Positions 53,940 through 63,368 are shown, counted from the stretch's first letter. The stretch: 64,000 bases of DNA from Sphingomonas sp. UV9 (GCF_004101245.1 NZ_SCIN01000002.1:1116001-1180000), one strand, 5' to 3'. Notes: generated from the letters alone by a model not told the origin. Numbers and translations: made by a program.

Positions 53940-54185
53940 ATGGACTCCCTATCCCTATTCGGCCTGGCCGCGGTCTCCTTTACGCTGCTATGCTATGCCA
54001 AGGAAGCTGGCTCCCATTGGTGGACGCTCGGTTTCGCGTTCGGGTGCGTGCTCGGCTCGATCTACGGGTTCCTCCAGGGGGCGTGGCCGTTCGGGGTGGT
54101 CGAGGTGATCTGGACCATCGTGTCGTTCCGGCGTTGGCTGAAGATGCGCCACACGCCTGCCTCCGGAGCGGAACCGCTCGCTTGA
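53940..54185 (+). CDS. Small membrane protein
   Basis: 81 residues from ATG 53940. Three short hydrophobic segments: LFGLAAVSFTLLCYA, WWTLGFAFGCVLGSIYGFL and GVVEVIWTIVSF, followed by a basic FRRWLKMR and polar end. This pattern resembles small CBU_0592-type membrane proteins. No function known. It is monocistronic, between an exported unknown and the ribosomal operon. A start further upstream (53867) is open but less protein-like. Confidence 0.65.
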   Translation: MDSLSLFGLAAVSFTLLCYAKEAGSHWWTLGFAFGCVLGSIYGFLQGAWPFGVVEVIWTIVSFRRWLKMRHTPASGAEPLA

Positions 54186-54339
54186 CAGCGCGTTGGCGCG
54201 GGCTTATTCGAACTCTCCCCGACACGACGGTTCCGGCGGCGCTTGTTTGCGTTCGTCGCTATCGTGCGTTTCGGTTCATCGCTAAGAGATGGGGTCTGTG
54301 CAGCCATGCCGGACCTCGTGGAGCAGGAGAACCAAGTTC

Positions 54340-54708
54340 ATGGCACGTATCGCGGGTGTTAATATCCCGACCAACAAGCGCGTGGTGATCGCGCTGACGT
54401 ATATCCACGGCATCGGTTCGACCAAGGCCAAGCAGATCGTCACGAAGCTCGGCATCGCCGACACGGCTCGCGTCCAGGACCTGACCGACCAGGAAGTCCT
54501 GCACATTCGCGAGACGATCGACGCCGATCATACCGTCGAGGGCGATCTGCGCCGCCAGACCTCGATGAACATCAAGCGCCTGATGGATCTCGCCTGCTAT
54601 CGCGGCCTGCGTCATCGCAAGGGCCTCCCGGTCCGCGGCCAGCGCACGCATACCAATGCGCGCACCCGCAAGGGCAAGGCCAAGCCGATCGCCGGCAAGA
54701 AGAAGTAA
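54340..54708 (+). CDS. rpsM: 30S ribosomal protein S13
   Basis: 122 residues, normal length. [20 protein letters not shown] and [18 protein letters not shown] are diagnostic; the C-terminus is the usual basic tail ending GKKK. Binds the small-subunit head and contacts P-site tRNA. AGGAG precedes the ATG. The secY and adk genes that often precede rpsM are not here; the upstream neighbour is an unrelated membrane protein, so the alpha operon has its own promoter. Confidence 0.99.
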   Translation: MARIAGVNIPTNKRVVIALTYIHGIGSTKAKQIVTKLGIADTARVQDLTDQEVLHIRETIDADHTVEGDLRRQTSMNIKRLMDLACYRGLRHRKGLPVRGQRTHTNARTRKGKAKPIAGKKK

Positions 54709-54730
54709 TCCGCTTTTTAAACGGATTACT
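54704..54730 (+). other. Stem-loop spanning the rpsM stop codon
   Basis: AGTAATCCG/CGGATTACT, a perfect 9-bp stem with a 9-base loop CTTTTTAAA, includes the rpsM TAA. No T tract follows. More likely an mRNA-stability or processing element than a terminator, as rpsK follows 62 bases on. Confidence 0.5.
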
Positions 54731-54792
54731 CCGCCGGCGCTGGTCCCAACGGACCGCCCGGCGTCACGCAGATACAGGTCAGGAAATACACC

Positions 54793-55182
54793 ATGGCACG
54801 CGAACCTCAGCGCATTAAGCGGCGCGAGCGCAAGAACATCACCTCTGGCGTCGCTCACGTGAATGCCAGCTTCAACAACACGATGATCACGATCACCGAT
54901 GCCCAGGGCAACGCGATCTCGTGGTCGTCGGCCGGCGCAATGGGCTTCAAGGGCTCGCGCAAGTCGACTCCGTATGCGGCCCAGGTCGCAGCGGAAGATG
55001 CCGGCAAGAAGGCCGCCGAGCACGGCGTCCGCACGATCGAAGTCGAGGTCAAGGGCCCCGGCTCGGGTCGCGAATCGGCATTGCGGGCACTTCAGGCAGT
55101 CGGTTTCCAGATCACGTCGATCCGCGACGTGACCTCGATCCCGCACAACGGCGTGCGCCCTTCGAAGCGTCGTCGCGTCTGA
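54793..55182 (+). CDS. rpsK: 30S ribosomal protein S11
   Basis: 129 residues, normal length. [40 protein letters not shown] and [13 protein letters not shown] are universal S11 landmarks. Platform protein of the small subunit, contacting the Shine-Dalgarno duplex region. Follows rpsM by 84 bases. Confidence 0.99.
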   Translation: MAREPQRIKRRERKNITSGVAHVNASFNNTMITITDAQGNAISWSSAGAMGFKGSRKSTPYAAQVAAEDAGKKAAEHGVRTIEVEVKGPGSGRESALRALQAVGFQITSIRDVTSIPHNGVRPSKRRRV

Positions 55183-55192
55183 TTCTCCGCCT

Positions 55193-55232
55193 CCCGTGCG
55201 CGGTTGATCGCGCCGCACGGGTGTATTTTATT
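55193..55232 (+). terminator. Possible attenuator between rpsK and rpoA
   Basis: CCCGTGCG/CGCACGGG forms an 8-bp stem with a GC-rich 13-base loop, followed by TGTATTTTATT. The stem-plus-T-rich run looks like an intrinsic terminator, but rpoA continues the operon 48 bases later, so partial read-through (attenuation) is the better reading. Confidence 0.45.
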
Positions 55233-55279
55233 GGTCGGCGGACACACCCGTTCGCCGGCCCCCAAATTAGGGGAAGCAT

Positions 55280-56350
55280 GTGTCTGTCAACGCAAAGAAC
55301 TGGCAGGAACTCAAGAAGCCCAGCGGCCTGGAGAAAAAGGCCGGTGGCGACACCAAGCGCAAGGCGACCTTCATCGCCGAGCCGCTCGAGCGGGGCTTCG
55401 GCCTGACGCTCGGCAACGCGCTGCGTCGCGTGTTGCTGTCGTCGCTGCAGGGTGCCGCCGTCACCTCGATCAAGATCGAGAACGTGCTGCATGAGTTCTC
55501 GAGCCTGGCCGGCGTCCGCGAGGACGTGACCGACATCGTCCTCAACGTGAAGCAGATCGCGATCCGCATGCAGGGCGAGGGGCCCAAGCGCCTCCAGCTT
55601 TCGGCAACGGGTCCGGGTGAAGTCAAGGCCGGCGACATCGCCGTCTCGGGCGACATCGAGATCATGAACAAGGATCTCGTGATCTGCCACCTCGATGAGG
55701 GTGCGACGCTCAACATGGAGCTGACCGCCGACATCGGTAAGGGTTATGTGCCCGCGACTGCAAACCGCCCGGCCGACGCGCCGATCGGTCTGATCCCGGT
55801 CGATGCGCTGTACTCGCCGGTACGGCAGGTTTCGTACAAGGTCGACCCGACTCGCGTTGGGCAGGACCTGGATTACGACAAGCTGACGCTGACGATCGAA
55901 ACCGACGGCACGATCACCCCGGAAGACGCAGTCGGCTATGCCGGTCGCATCCTCCAGGACCAGCTCGCGCTGTTCGTCCACTTCGACGATTCGTCGGTCA
56001 CCCGTTCGTCCGCGCCGATCGGCCACGCAGCACCCGCTGCCGGTGGTGCGGAGCCCGCAGGCGACACGCAGCAGATCAACCGTTACCTTCTCAAGAAGGT
56101 CGACGAGTTGGAGCTGTCGGTGCGTTCGGCGAACTGCCTCAAGAACGACAACATCATCTATATCGGCGATCTGGTCGGCAAGACCGAAGCCGAGATGCTG
56201 CGTACGCCTAACTTCGGCCGTAAGTCCTTGAACGAGATCAAGGAAGTGCTGTCGTCGATGGGTCTTCGCCTGGGGATGGAAATCCCCGGCTGGCCGCCTG
56301 AGAACATCGAAGAGATGGCCAAGAAGCTCGAGCAGGAAATCATGGGGTAA
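55280..56350 (+). CDS. rpoA: RNA polymerase alpha subunit
   Basis: 356 residues, slightly longer than usual (~335-340). The N-terminal domain carries [20 protein letters not shown] and the C-terminal domain has [16 protein letters not shown] and [16 protein letters not shown]. The extra length is a flexible Ala/Gly/Pro linker near residues 240-260. It assembles the polymerase core and receives activators at its C-terminal domain. AGGGGAAGC precedes the ATG-equivalent GTG start at 55280. Confidence 0.98.
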   Translation: MSVNAKNWQELKKPSGLEKKAGGDTKRKATFIAEPLERGFGLTLGNALRRVLLSSLQGAAVTSIKIENVLHEFSSLAGVREDVTDIVLNVKQIAIRMQGEGPKRLQLSATGPGEVKAGDIAVSGDIEIMNKDLVICHLDEGATLNMELTADIGKGYVPATANRPADAPIGLIPVDALYSPVRQVSYKVDPTRVGQDLDYDKLTLTIETDGTITPEDAVGYAGRILQDQLALFVHFDDSSVTRSSAPIGHAAPAAGGAEPAGDTQQINRYLLKKVDELELSVRSANCLKNDNIIYIGDLVGKTEAEMLRTPNFGRKSLNEIKEVLSSMGLRLGMEIPGWPPENIEEMAKKLEQEIMG

Positions 56351-56367
56351 GCGACATCGGGCCCATG

Positions 56368-56450
56368 CCGTCGCTCCAGCGAAAGCTGGGGTCTCGCGGT
56401 ACGGGTCCGGTCCGCCCTCATGGAGATCCCAGCGTTCGCTGGGATGACGG
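56368..56450. repeat. Dispersed palindromic repeat between rpoA and rplQ
   Basis: Two 28-base arms (56368-56395 and 56423-56450) are inverted copies with about five mismatches, each itself containing a CCAGCGAAAGCTGG-type dyad. A 27-base centre separates them. This is the common sphingomonad intergenic palindrome. It enlarges the rpoA-rplQ gap to 177 bases. Confidence 0.8.
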
Positions 56451-56527
56451 ATATTCGGGTGGGCCGCCGTCCCCACCAGCTCCCGGGTACCTCATACGGC
56501 CCCTGAACGAACCAGAAGGTATTAAAC

Positions 56528-56950
56528 ATGCGCCATCGCGTAGGCGGCCGTAAGCTTCAGCGGACCTCGGCCCACCGTCTTGCTCTGTTCCGCAACATGA
56601 GCGCCGCGCTCATCAAGCACGAGCAGATCACCACCACCGTCGCCAAGGCAAAGGAACTGCGTCCCTACGTCGAAAAGCTGATCACGCTCGCGAAGAAGGG
56701 TGGCCTGTCCAACCGTCGTCTCGCGCACGGCAAGCTGCTCGACGATGCGCAGCTGATCAAGCTGTTCGACACGCTCGCGACCCGCTATGCGGACCGCAAC
56801 GGTGGCTACACCCGCGTCATCAAGGCCGGTATCCGCATGTCGGACGCCTCGCCGATGGCCGTCATCGAGTTCGTCGACCGCGACGTCTCGGCAAAGGGCC
56901 AGGATTCGGGTCCGGTGATGTCGGACGAGGATTACAACGAAGCGGCATAA
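56528..56950 (+). CDS. rplQ: 50S ribosomal protein L17
   Basis: 140 residues. [40 protein letters not shown] and VIEFVDRD are diagnostic. The C-terminal extension ([20 protein letters not shown]) is typical for alphaproteobacteria. Exit-tunnel region protein. Separated from rpoA by a palindromic repeat and followed by a strong terminator. Confidence 0.99.
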   Translation: MRHRVGGRKLQRTSAHRLALFRNMSAALIKHEQITTTVAKAKELRPYVEKLITLAKKGGLSNRRLAHGKLLDDAQLIKLFDTLATRYADRNGGYTRVIKAGIRMSDASPMAVIEFVDRDVSAKGQDSGPVMSDEDYNEAA

Positions 56951-56974
56951 TCCCCGCCTTCGTCTGATCGATTT

Positions 56975-57011
56975 GAGGCCGCGTTTCCCATCCGGGAGGC
57001 GCGGCCTCTTT
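56975..57011 (+). terminator. Rho-independent terminator after rplQ
   Basis: GAGGCCGCG/CGCGGCCTC stem extended by CCC/GGG around ATCC, then TTTCGTT. Ends the alpha operon 24 bases after the rplQ stop and before guaA. Confidence 0.88.
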
Positions 57012-57043
57012 CGTTCAGGCCTCCATCCGGCTATGCGCCCGAC

Positions 57044-58600
57044 ATGGAGCACCCAGACAGCATTCTCATCGTCGATTTCGGCAGCCAGGTAACCCAGCTG
57101 ATCGCGCGCCGCGTCCGCGAGGCTGGCGTCTATAGCGAGATCGCCCCCTTCCAGTTGGCCGAAGCCGCGTTCGACCGGATGCAGCCCAAGGGCATCATCC
57201 TCTCCGGCGGCCCCGCCTCGGTCACCACCGAGAACTCTCCGCGCGTGCCCCAGCACTTCTTCGAGGCCGGTATCCCGATCCTCGGCATCTGCTACGGCCA
57301 ACAGGTCATGTCCGCGCAGCTCGGCGGCAACGTGATCGTCTCCGGCGATGGCGGCGAGTTCGGCAGCGCGTTCATCGAGGTGAAGAGCGCGTGTTCGCTG
57401 TTCGACGGCCTGTGGGCCGAAGGCGAGCGCCATCAGGTCTGGATGAGCCACGGCGACAAGGTCGATGCGATCCCGCCCGGCTTCACCCCCGTCGCGGTCT
57501 CGACCGGCGCGCCCTATGCGATCGTCGCCGACGAGGCGCGGCGTTTCTACGGCGTTCAGTTCCATCCCGAGGTCGTCCACACGCCCGATGGCGGCAAGCT
57601 GATCGCCAACTTCGCGCGCCACGTCTGCGGGCTCAGCGGCGACTGGACGATGGCCGAGTTCCGCGACAACAAGATCGCGGAGATCCGCGCCCAGGTCGGC
57701 AAGGGCCGCGTCATCTGCGGCCTGTCGGGCGGCGTCGACTCCGCGGTCGCAGCCGTGCTGATCCACGAGGCGATCGGCGAGCAGCTCACCTGCGTCTATG
57801 TCGACCACGGCCTGATGCGCGCGGGCGAGAGCGAGCAGGTCGTCAGCCTGTTCCGCGGCGCGTACAACATCCCGCTGATCCATGTGAACGTCGAGGAGCT
57901 GTTCCTCAGCGGCCTCGCGGGGATCACCGATCCCGAGCTGAAGCGCAAGTTCATCGGCAAGACCTTCATCGACGTGTTCGATACCGAGGCGAAGAAGCTC
58001 GGCGGCGCTGAGTTTCTCGCGCAGGGGACGCTGTATCCCGACGTGATCGAGAGCGTCAGCTTTACCGGCGGCCCGTCGGTGACGATCAAGAGCCATCACA
58101 ATGTCGGCGGCCTGCCCGAGCGCATGAACATGAAGCTGGTCGAGCCGTTGCGCGAGCTGTTCAAGGACGAGGTCCGCGTGCTCGGGCGCGAGCTCGGCCT
58201 GCCCGAGATCTTCGTCGGTCGTCATCCGTTCCCCGGGCCCGGCCTCGCGATCCGCATTCCCGGCGAAGTCACCAAGGAACGCTGCGACATCCTGCGCAAG
58301 GCCGACGCGATCTATCTCGAGGAAATCCGCGCGGCGGGGCTCTACGACACGATCTGGCAGGCGTTTGCGGTGCTGTTGCCGGTCCGCAGCGTCGGCGTGA
58401 TGGGCGACGGCCGCACCTACGACAACGTGCTTGCCCTGCGTGCGGTCACCTCGACCGACGGCATGACCGCGCAGGCGTTCCAGTTCCCCGGTGACTTCCT
58501 GCCTCGCGTCGCGACCCGGATCATCAACGAGGTCAAGGGCATCAACCGCGTGACCTACGATTATACGAGCAAGCCGCCCGGCACGATCGAGTGGGAATAA
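57044..58600 (+). CDS. guaA: GMP synthase (glutamine-hydrolysing)
   Basis: 518 residues, normal length. N-terminal amidotransferase: [18 protein letters not shown], catalytic Cys in GICYGQQVM and His/Glu in GVQFHPEV. The ATP-pyrophosphatase domain has the P-loop [11 protein letters not shown], and the dimerisation domain ends with [14 protein letters not shown]. Converts XMP to GMP. Stands alone after the ribosomal operon. Confidence 0.99.
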   Translation: MEHPDSILIVDFGSQVTQLIARRVREAGVYSEIAPFQLAEAAFDRMQPKGIILSGGPASVTTENSPRVPQHFFEAGIPILGICYGQQVMSAQLGGNVIVSGDGGEFGSAFIEVKSACSLFDGLWAEGERHQVWMSHGDKVDAIPPGFTPVAVSTGAPYAIVADEARRFYGVQFHPEVVHTPDGGKLIANFARHVCGLSGDWTMAEFRDNKIAEIRAQVGKGRVICGLSGGVDSAVAAVLIHEAIGEQLTCVYVDHGLMRAGESEQVVSLFRGAYNIPLIHVNVEELFLSGLAGITDPELKRKFIGKTFIDVFDTEAKKLGGAEFLAQGTLYPDVIESVSFTGGPSVTIKSHHNVGGLPERMNMKLVEPLRELFKDEVRVLGRELGLPEIFVGRHPFPGPGLAIRIPGEVTKERCDILRKADAIYLEEIRAAGLYDTIWQAFAVLLPVRSVGVMGDGRTYDNVLALRAVTSTDGMTAQAFQFPGDFLPRVATRIINEVKGINRVTYDYTSKPPGTIEWE

Positions 58601-58620
58601 GCTAGACGCATATTTGCAAT

Positions 58621-58743
58621 CCTCCGCCGCAAGGAGGAGGTGGCTGGCACTTGCCAGACGGAGGGGGAGGACACGAAACAGATGGCATCGCGTACCGCCC
58701 CCTCCGTCAGGCTATACCTGCCACCTCCCCCTGGCGGGGGAGG
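58621..58743. repeat. Large nested palindromic element spanning the start of the beta-lactamase-like gene
   Basis: Outer arms 58621-58643 and 58721-58743 are 23-base inverted copies with three mismatches (CCACCTCC...GGAGG type). Inner arms GACGGAGGGGG (58657-) and CCCCCTCCGTC (58698-) are perfect. The whole 123-base unit lies across the only plausible start codons of the next gene. Confidence 0.75.
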
Positions 58744-59605
58744 ATCGCTGGGTTTTCGCACCAGATCACTGGTCGGCGCACTTGCAATCGTCGCGGGCGC
58801 GCCGTTGCTAATCGGCGCGGCTGATCCGCCTGCGTGGACGCGGCCACAGGCGCCGTTCCCGATCGCCGGCCCGATTACCTATGTGGGTAGCGAAGGCATT
58901 GCCGCGTACCTGATCAGGACCAGCGCTGGCGCGATCCTGATCGACGGTACGCTTGCCGAAAATGCCGAGATGGTCGAGCGCAACATCGTCGCTGCGGGCG
59001 TGCCGCTCCGCGACGTCAAGCTGATCCTCGTCACCCACGCGCACTTCGATCATGCCGCCGGTATCTCCGCGATCAGGCGCGCAACTGGCGCGCGCGTCGT
59101 CGGTGGCGCCCGCGATGTCCGCGCGCTCGAGACCGGCGTGCCACCGGGCGAGACCAACTACGGCGTGATCCGCTTTCCCGCGGTCGACGTCGATCGCGGT
59201 GTTCGTGATCGCCAGACGGTTACCTTAGGCAACGTCGCGCTGACGGCGCGCGCGACACCGGGGCACACCCCCGGCTGCACCACTTGGACGATGCGGATCC
59301 CCGCCAAGCCGCGCCCGCTTGACGTCGTTTTCCCTTGCAGCGTCAGCGTCGCGGGCAATCGCCTGATCGGCAACCGGGCCTATCCCGGCATCGTCGCCGA
59401 TTACCGTCGCAGCATCGCCATGCTTGGCACGTTGCACGCCGATATAGTCCTGCCGTCGCACCCCGAACTCGCGGACGTGCTCGCCCGCGGTAAACGGCGC
59501 AAGGCGGGCGACAAGACCGCGTTCGTCGATCCGACGCTGCTGCCAAGGATCGTCACAAAGGCCAAGGCGGCGTTCGACGCGGACCTCGCGAAGCAGGCAC
59601 GATAG
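58682..59605 (+). CDS. Subclass-B3-like metallo-beta-lactamase-fold hydrolase
   Basis: 307 residues if ATG 58682 is used; GTG 58640 is the longer alternative. Either start lies within the palindromic repeat, with GGAGG 11 bases before 58682. A hydrophobic export segment is at ~30-52. Zinc-binding motifs: THAHFDHA, GHTPG and LPSHPE, the B3 pattern. It may be a true carbapenemase-like enzyme or another periplasmic hydrolase. Followed five bases later by a permease pair. Confidence 0.85.
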   Translation: MASRTAPSVRLYLPPPPGGGGSLGFRTRSLVGALAIVAGAPLLIGAADPPAWTRPQAPFPIAGPITYVGSEGIAAYLIRTSAGAILIDGTLAENAEMVERNIVAAGVPLRDVKLILVTHAHFDHAAGISAIRRATGARVVGGARDVRALETGVPPGETNYGVIRFPAVDVDRGVRDRQTVTLGNVALTARATPGHTPGCTTWTMRIPAKPRPLDVVFPCSVSVAGNRLIGNRAYPGIVADYRRSIAMLGTLHADIVLPSHPELADVLARGKRRKAGDKTAFVDPTLLPRIVTKAKAAFDADLAKQAR

Positions 59606-59610
59606 ACGGC

Positions 59611-60276
59611 GTGTTGGTCCTGTGTGGCATCGCGGTGATCGTCGCCGGCTTCCTGCTCCGGTTCAATCCGCTGCTGGTCGTCGCCGTCTCGGCGCTCGTC
59701 ACCGGCCTCGCTGCGGGCATCGCCCCGCTCGCGATCCTCGCCGCGTTCGGCAAGGCGTTCAACGAGAACCGCTACGTCACGGTGATCTACATCGTCCTGC
59801 CGGTGATCGGCCTGCTCGAACGCCACGGCCTCCAGGAGCGCGCGCGGCTCGCCATCGCCAAGCTGAGAGGCGCGACCGTTGGGCGCCTGCTGATCGGTTA
59901 TCTGCTGTTTCGGCAGCTTACTGCAGCGCTCGGCCTGACGTCGATCGCCGGCCCGGCGCAGAGCGTCCGCCCGCTGGTCGCGCCGATGGCCGAAGCCGCT
60001 GCCGAAGCGCAAGGGTTGCCGCCCGGCGGCGACCGCATCCCGGCGATGGCCGCCGCGACCGACAACATCGGACTGTTCTTCGGCGAGGATATCTTCATCG
60101 CGATCGGATCGATCCTGCTGATGAAGGGCGTGCTGGAGGGATACGGCATCGTCATCCAGCCGCTCCACCTGTCGATGTGGGCGATCCCGACCGCGATCGC
60201 CGCGTTCGTGATCCACGGTTTCCGCCTGTGGCTGCTCGATCGTCGACTGGCGCGGGCACGGTGGTCGACCAAGTGA
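59611..60276 (+). CDS. DUF969 membrane permease subunit
   Basis: 221 residues from GTG 59611. About six hydrophobic segments (LVLCGIAVIVAGFLLRF, LLVVAVSALVTGLAAGIAP, TVIYIVLPVIGLL). Conserved central loop with DNIGLFFGEDIFIAIGSILL. DUF969 is nearly always paired with DUF979 and forms a predicted transporter, often beside peptide- or oxoproline-related hydrolases. It overlaps the DUF979 gene as GTGA. Confidence 0.85.
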   Translation: MLVLCGIAVIVAGFLLRFNPLLVVAVSALVTGLAAGIAPLAILAAFGKAFNENRYVTVIYIVLPVIGLLERHGLQERARLAIAKLRGATVGRLLIGYLLFRQLTAALGLTSIAGPAQSVRPLVAPMAEAAAEAQGLPPGGDRIPAMAAATDNIGLFFGEDIFIAIGSILLMKGVLEGYGIVIQPLHLSMWAIPTAIAAFVIHGFRLWLLDRRLARARWSTK

Positions 60277-61214
60277 TCGGCACGGGCTTCATCTACGGCG
60301 TCGCGGGCGCAATGTTCGCGGCCTTTGCGATCCTGAGCGCGATTGACCGCACCAACCCGAAGCGCTTGGGCAACGCGGCGTTCTACGCGGTGCTGGCGAT
60401 CAGCTTTCTGCTCGGCGGGCGGCTGGGCGATATCGGCAACGGCGTGCTGGTCCTGGCGCTCGTCGCAATCGCCGGATCGGGCGCAATGGGGCGGGGCGGG
60501 CGTGCGACTACCTCGCTTGACGAACGACGCGCCGAAGCCGCGCGGCTCGGCAACCGGATATTCCTGCCTGCGCTGATCATCCCCGCCGCAGCACTCGGCG
60601 GCACCGTTCTCTTCCGCGCGGTCCCAAGCCTCGTCGATCCGAAACAGGCAACGCTCGTTGCGCTCACCTGTGGCGTGCTCATCGCACTGGTCGCCATGCA
60701 CCTCTGGTTCCGACCCCGCCCGACGACGCCGCTTGCGGAAGGCGTGAGGCTGATGGACGCGATAGGTTGGGCAGCAGTGCTCCCGCAAATGCTGGCGAGC
60801 CTCGGCGCGGTCTTCGCGCTCGCCGGTGTCGGCGACGTGGTGGGTGGTCTGGCCGGGCATGCGATTCCGGAGGGCAGCCTGATCGGCGCAGTGCTCGCCT
60901 ACACGCTCGGCATGGCGTTGTTCACGATGGTGATGGGTAACGCGTTCGCGGCGTTCCCGGTGATGGCCGCGGCGATCGGCATCCCGCTGCTCGTGCGGCA
61001 GTACGGTGGCGACCCCGCCGTCGTCGCGGCGATCGGTATGCTCAGCGGGTTCTGCGGCACGCTGATGACGCCGATGGCCGCGAACTTCAATCTCGTCCCC
61101 GCCGCGCTGCTGGAGTTGAAGGACAAGAACGCCGTCATCCGCGCGCAGGTGCCGACCGCGCTGCCGCTGCTCGCGGTCAACATAGGCCTGCTCTACTGGT
61201 TGGGTTTCCGCTGA
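60273..61214 (+). CDS. DUF979 membrane permease subunit
   Basis: 313 residues from GTG 60273 overlapping the DUF969 stop; GTG 60261 is an alternative. About nine membrane helices (FIYGVAGAMFAAFAILSAI, GMALFTMVMGNAFAAFPVM, ALPLLAVNIGLLYWLGF) and a conserved GFCGTLMTPMAANFN segment. Predicted partner of the DUF969 protein. The end overlaps the convergent cupin gene by 22 bases. Confidence 0.85.
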   Translation: MIGTGFIYGVAGAMFAAFAILSAIDRTNPKRLGNAAFYAVLAISFLLGGRLGDIGNGVLVLALVAIAGSGAMGRGGRATTSLDERRAEAARLGNRIFLPALIIPAAALGGTVLFRAVPSLVDPKQATLVALTCGVLIALVAMHLWFRPRPTTPLAEGVRLMDAIGWAAVLPQMLASLGAVFALAGVGDVVGGLAGHAIPEGSLIGAVLAYTLGMALFTMVMGNAFAAFPVMAAAIGIPLLVRQYGGDPAVVAAIGMLSGFCGTLMTPMAANFNLVPAALLELKDKNAVIRAQVPTALPLLAVNIGLLYWLGFR

Positions 61215-61684
61215 CCTGACGTCCTGATCTTGGTTCCGAGCATGACCAGATGACCGTCGATGCCGAACCAGTGCGGCACCCCCGCCGGGATCAGGAACAC
61301 GTCGCCGACCGCGAGCTTGCGCGTCGTCCCCCCTTCGATCCGGTCGCCTTCGACAAGCCCGGGAAAGCGCAGCTTCGGCGCGACCAGCGTGCCGCCCGAC
61401 ACCAGCGTCCCAGACCCTGCCATTACGGTCGCATATTCGGCTTCGTCCGGGTGCACCGCAGGCTTGCCCGGCGCCTTCCAATATTCGAGCGCTGCAGTCG
61501 TCCCGCCCGCCAGCACCAGCGGCGCGTAGGCGAATCCTTGCCCCGGCTTCATCGTCTTCTCCAACGCAACGATCCCCGCGCGAACGTCGGCCGATGCAGC
61601 GAAGCTCGTCGGATCACGTGTGGTCTGGGCGGGCAGCGCGGAGGTCGCGACGAGCGCGACGGCGGCGGCGAGCAGCGGCCGCAT
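61193..61684 (-). CDS. Exported cupin-domain protein
   Basis: 163 residues from ATG 61684. Signal peptide MRPLLAAAVALVATSALPAQ. Cupin strands with WKAPGKPAVHPDEAEYATVM and PAGVPHWFGIDG give the two metal-binding motifs. Last gene of the gluconokinase-oxidoreductase-cupin operon, TGATG overlap. Probably binds or isomerises a sugar-derived acid in the periplasm. Confidence 0.85.
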   Translation of the reverse strand: MRPLLAAAVALVATSALPAQTTRDPTSFAASADVRAGIVALEKTMKPGQGFAYAPLVLAGGTTAALEYWKAPGKPAVHPDEAEYATVMAGSGTLVSGGTLVAPKLRFPGLVEGDRIEGGTTRKLAVGDVFLIPAGVPHWFGIDGHLVMLGTKIRTSGQRKPNQ

Positions 61685-62778
61685 CACAGCTTCACCGTCC
61701 GGCCTTCGCGTGCGGAGCGATAGATCGCCTCGACGATCCGGATGTCGCGCAGGCCTTCCTCGCCGGAGACGATCGGCTCGCGCCCGTCGAGGATGCATTC
61801 TGCGAGATGATCGAGCTGCCCCGCGAACTGCGTCTTGCCGGGGCCGGGCGGGGGGCTGGTGATCGCGCGCTCGCGACCGTCGCGGCCGGTCCATAACTGA
61901 TTGCCGTCATAGCGTGTCGCCGGTTCCAGCTCGACGCGGCCCTTGTCGCCCATCAGCAGGATGTGGTTCTGGTTGGCGCTGTACATCGACTGGCAGCCGG
62001 CAATCGCGCCGGAGGGAAATTCCAGCGTCCATTCGATCATGTCCTCGACCTCGCGGAAACGCGGATCGCGACGGTCGGTGGATTCGCGCGCGGTCACCGC
62101 GATCGGCTCCTCGCCCGTCATGTAGCGCGCGGCCTGGAGGCTGTAGATGCCCATGTCCATCAGCGAACCGCCGCCCGCCATCGCGCGCTTCAATCGCCAT
62201 TTGCTCGGATCGCCCTGGACGAAGCCGTGCTCGGAACGGACGTAGCGGATCTTGCCCGCCGCGCCGGACTTCGCCAGCCGCATCGCCTCCAGGTTGAACG
62301 GCTCGAAGTGGCAGCGATAGCCGATCATGAGCTTCTTGCCGGCCGTCTTGCACGCGCGGATCATCGCCTCGCACTCTGCGACCGAGATCGCCATCGGCTT
62401 CTCGCACATCACGTGCTTGCCGGCCTTGGCGGCGCGCATGGTGTATTCGGCGTGCATCGAGTTCGGCAGGCAGACATAGACGATGTCGACGTCTGGATTG
62501 TCACGGATGCGATCGAAGTCGACGTAGGAGTAGATCGACCGCTCGGGAACGTCGTATTTGGTTGCGGTCGCGAGCGCCTTGGTTCGGTCTCCGCTGACCA
62601 GCGCGGTTACGCGCGAATGCTCGCAATTGACGAACTGCGGCAGGATCGTCTCGAGCCCGTAATAGCCGAGCCCGACGATCGCATAGCCGAGCTTGCGCGG
62701 TGGCGTCGCGCAGCCAGCGCTCGACGTCGCTGCAAGCGTGGCGGCGGCAACGAGCAGATCACGTCTTCCGAGTTCCAT
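61684..62778 (-). CDS. Gfo/Idh/MocA-family oxidoreductase with Tat/lipoprotein signal
   Basis: 364 residues from ATG 62778, with GGAGG eight bases before. Twin-arginine-type start ELGRRDLLVAAATLAA then lipobox SAGC, so probably an exported lipoprotein. NAD(P) fold IVGLGYYGLETILPQF, EKP signature CEKPMAISVAECEAM and C-terminal domain GGGSLMDMGIYSLQAARY (the usual GxH His is replaced by Tyr/Gln region). It resembles glucose-fructose oxidoreductase. Coupled to gluconokinase (TAATG) and cupin (TGATG), suggesting periplasmic sugar oxidation feeding gluconate to the kinase. Confidence 0.9.
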   Translation of the reverse strand: MELGRRDLLVAAATLAATSSAGCATPPRKLGYAIVGLGYYGLETILPQFVNCEHSRVTALVSGDRTKALATATKYDVPERSIYSYVDFDRIRDNPDVDIVYVCLPNSMHAEYTMRAAKAGKHVMCEKPMAISVAECEAMIRACKTAGKKLMIGYRCHFEPFNLEAMRLAKSGAAGKIRYVRSEHGFVQGDPSKWRLKRAMAGGGSLMDMGIYSLQAARYMTGEEPIAVTARESTDRRDPRFREVEDMIEWTLEFPSGAIAGCQSMYSANQNHILLMGDKGRVELEPATRYDGNQLWTGRDGRERAITSPPPGPGKTQFAGQLDHLAECILDGREPIVSGEEGLRDIRIVEAIYRSAREGRTVKL

Positions 62779-63368
62779 TACACAGCCCTCCCGAGGCGTT
62801 CTTGGTCGTGAACCGGTTTCTCGCGCAGGATCCAATCGAGCGCGACATCGCAGGCACGATCGGGCGACAGCCCGGCGGAGAGGGTGAGGGCGCGCTCGTC
62901 GGGCTGGGGCTTTTCCAGCGTGTCGAGTTGGCTCGTGATGAGGCTGGTCGGCATGTAGTGGCCCGAACGATGAGCCAGCCGCCGTGACAGTTCATGCTGG
63001 TCGGTCGTGTCGAGGAACACGAATAGCAGCGGAATGCCGGCCATCCGGGACAGCCGTTCGCGGTAGATACGCTTCAACGCCGAGCAGGCGGCGATCGCGA
63101 CGCCCTCGGTCCCGGACGCATCGCGCAGGCTGGCGGCGACGCGGTCGAGCCACGGCCAGCGATCCTGATCGTCGAGCGGCTGGCCCGCCCGCATCTTCGC
63201 AACGCTGTGCGGCGTATGGAAAGCGTCTCCCTCGAGGAATTGGCAGCCGAGGCGGGAGGCCAGCGCCGCGCCGATGGTCGATTTGCCACTGCCGCTCACC
63301 CCCATGACGACGATCGCATAGCGGGCGGCAGCGGGTGGCATTTGTACGCGTTGGTCGGGGGAAGACAC
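62778..63368 (-). CDS. gntK: Gluconokinase
   Basis: About 196 residues from GTG 63368, with GGAGA upstream; ATG 63341 and ATG 63404 are alternatives. Shikimate-kinase-like P-loop VMGVSGSGKSTIG, EGDAFHTPHSVAKM and ALKRIYRERL are typical of GntK. Phosphorylates gluconate to 6-phosphogluconate. Operon with an oxidoreductase and a cupin. Start uncertain by up to 21 codons. Confidence 0.9.
   Translation of the reverse strand: MSSPDQRVQMPPAAARYAIVVMGVSGSGKSTIGAALASRLGCQFLEGDAFHTPHSVAKMRAGQPLDDQDRWPWLDRVAASLRDASGTEGVAIAACSALKRIYRERLSRMAGIPLLFVFLDTTDQHELSRRLAHRSGHYMPTSLITSQLDTLEKPQPDERALTLSAGLSPDRACDVALDWILREKPVHDQERLGRAV

Noticed and set aside
56522..58225. Minus-strand ORF of 567 codons across rplQ and guaA
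   Set aside because: Antisense shadow crossing two certain genes and a terminator.
59898..61481. Minus-strand ORF of 527 codons across the DUF969/DUF979 pair
   Set aside because: His/Arg/Gln-rich shadow; the opposite strand shows typical membrane proteins.
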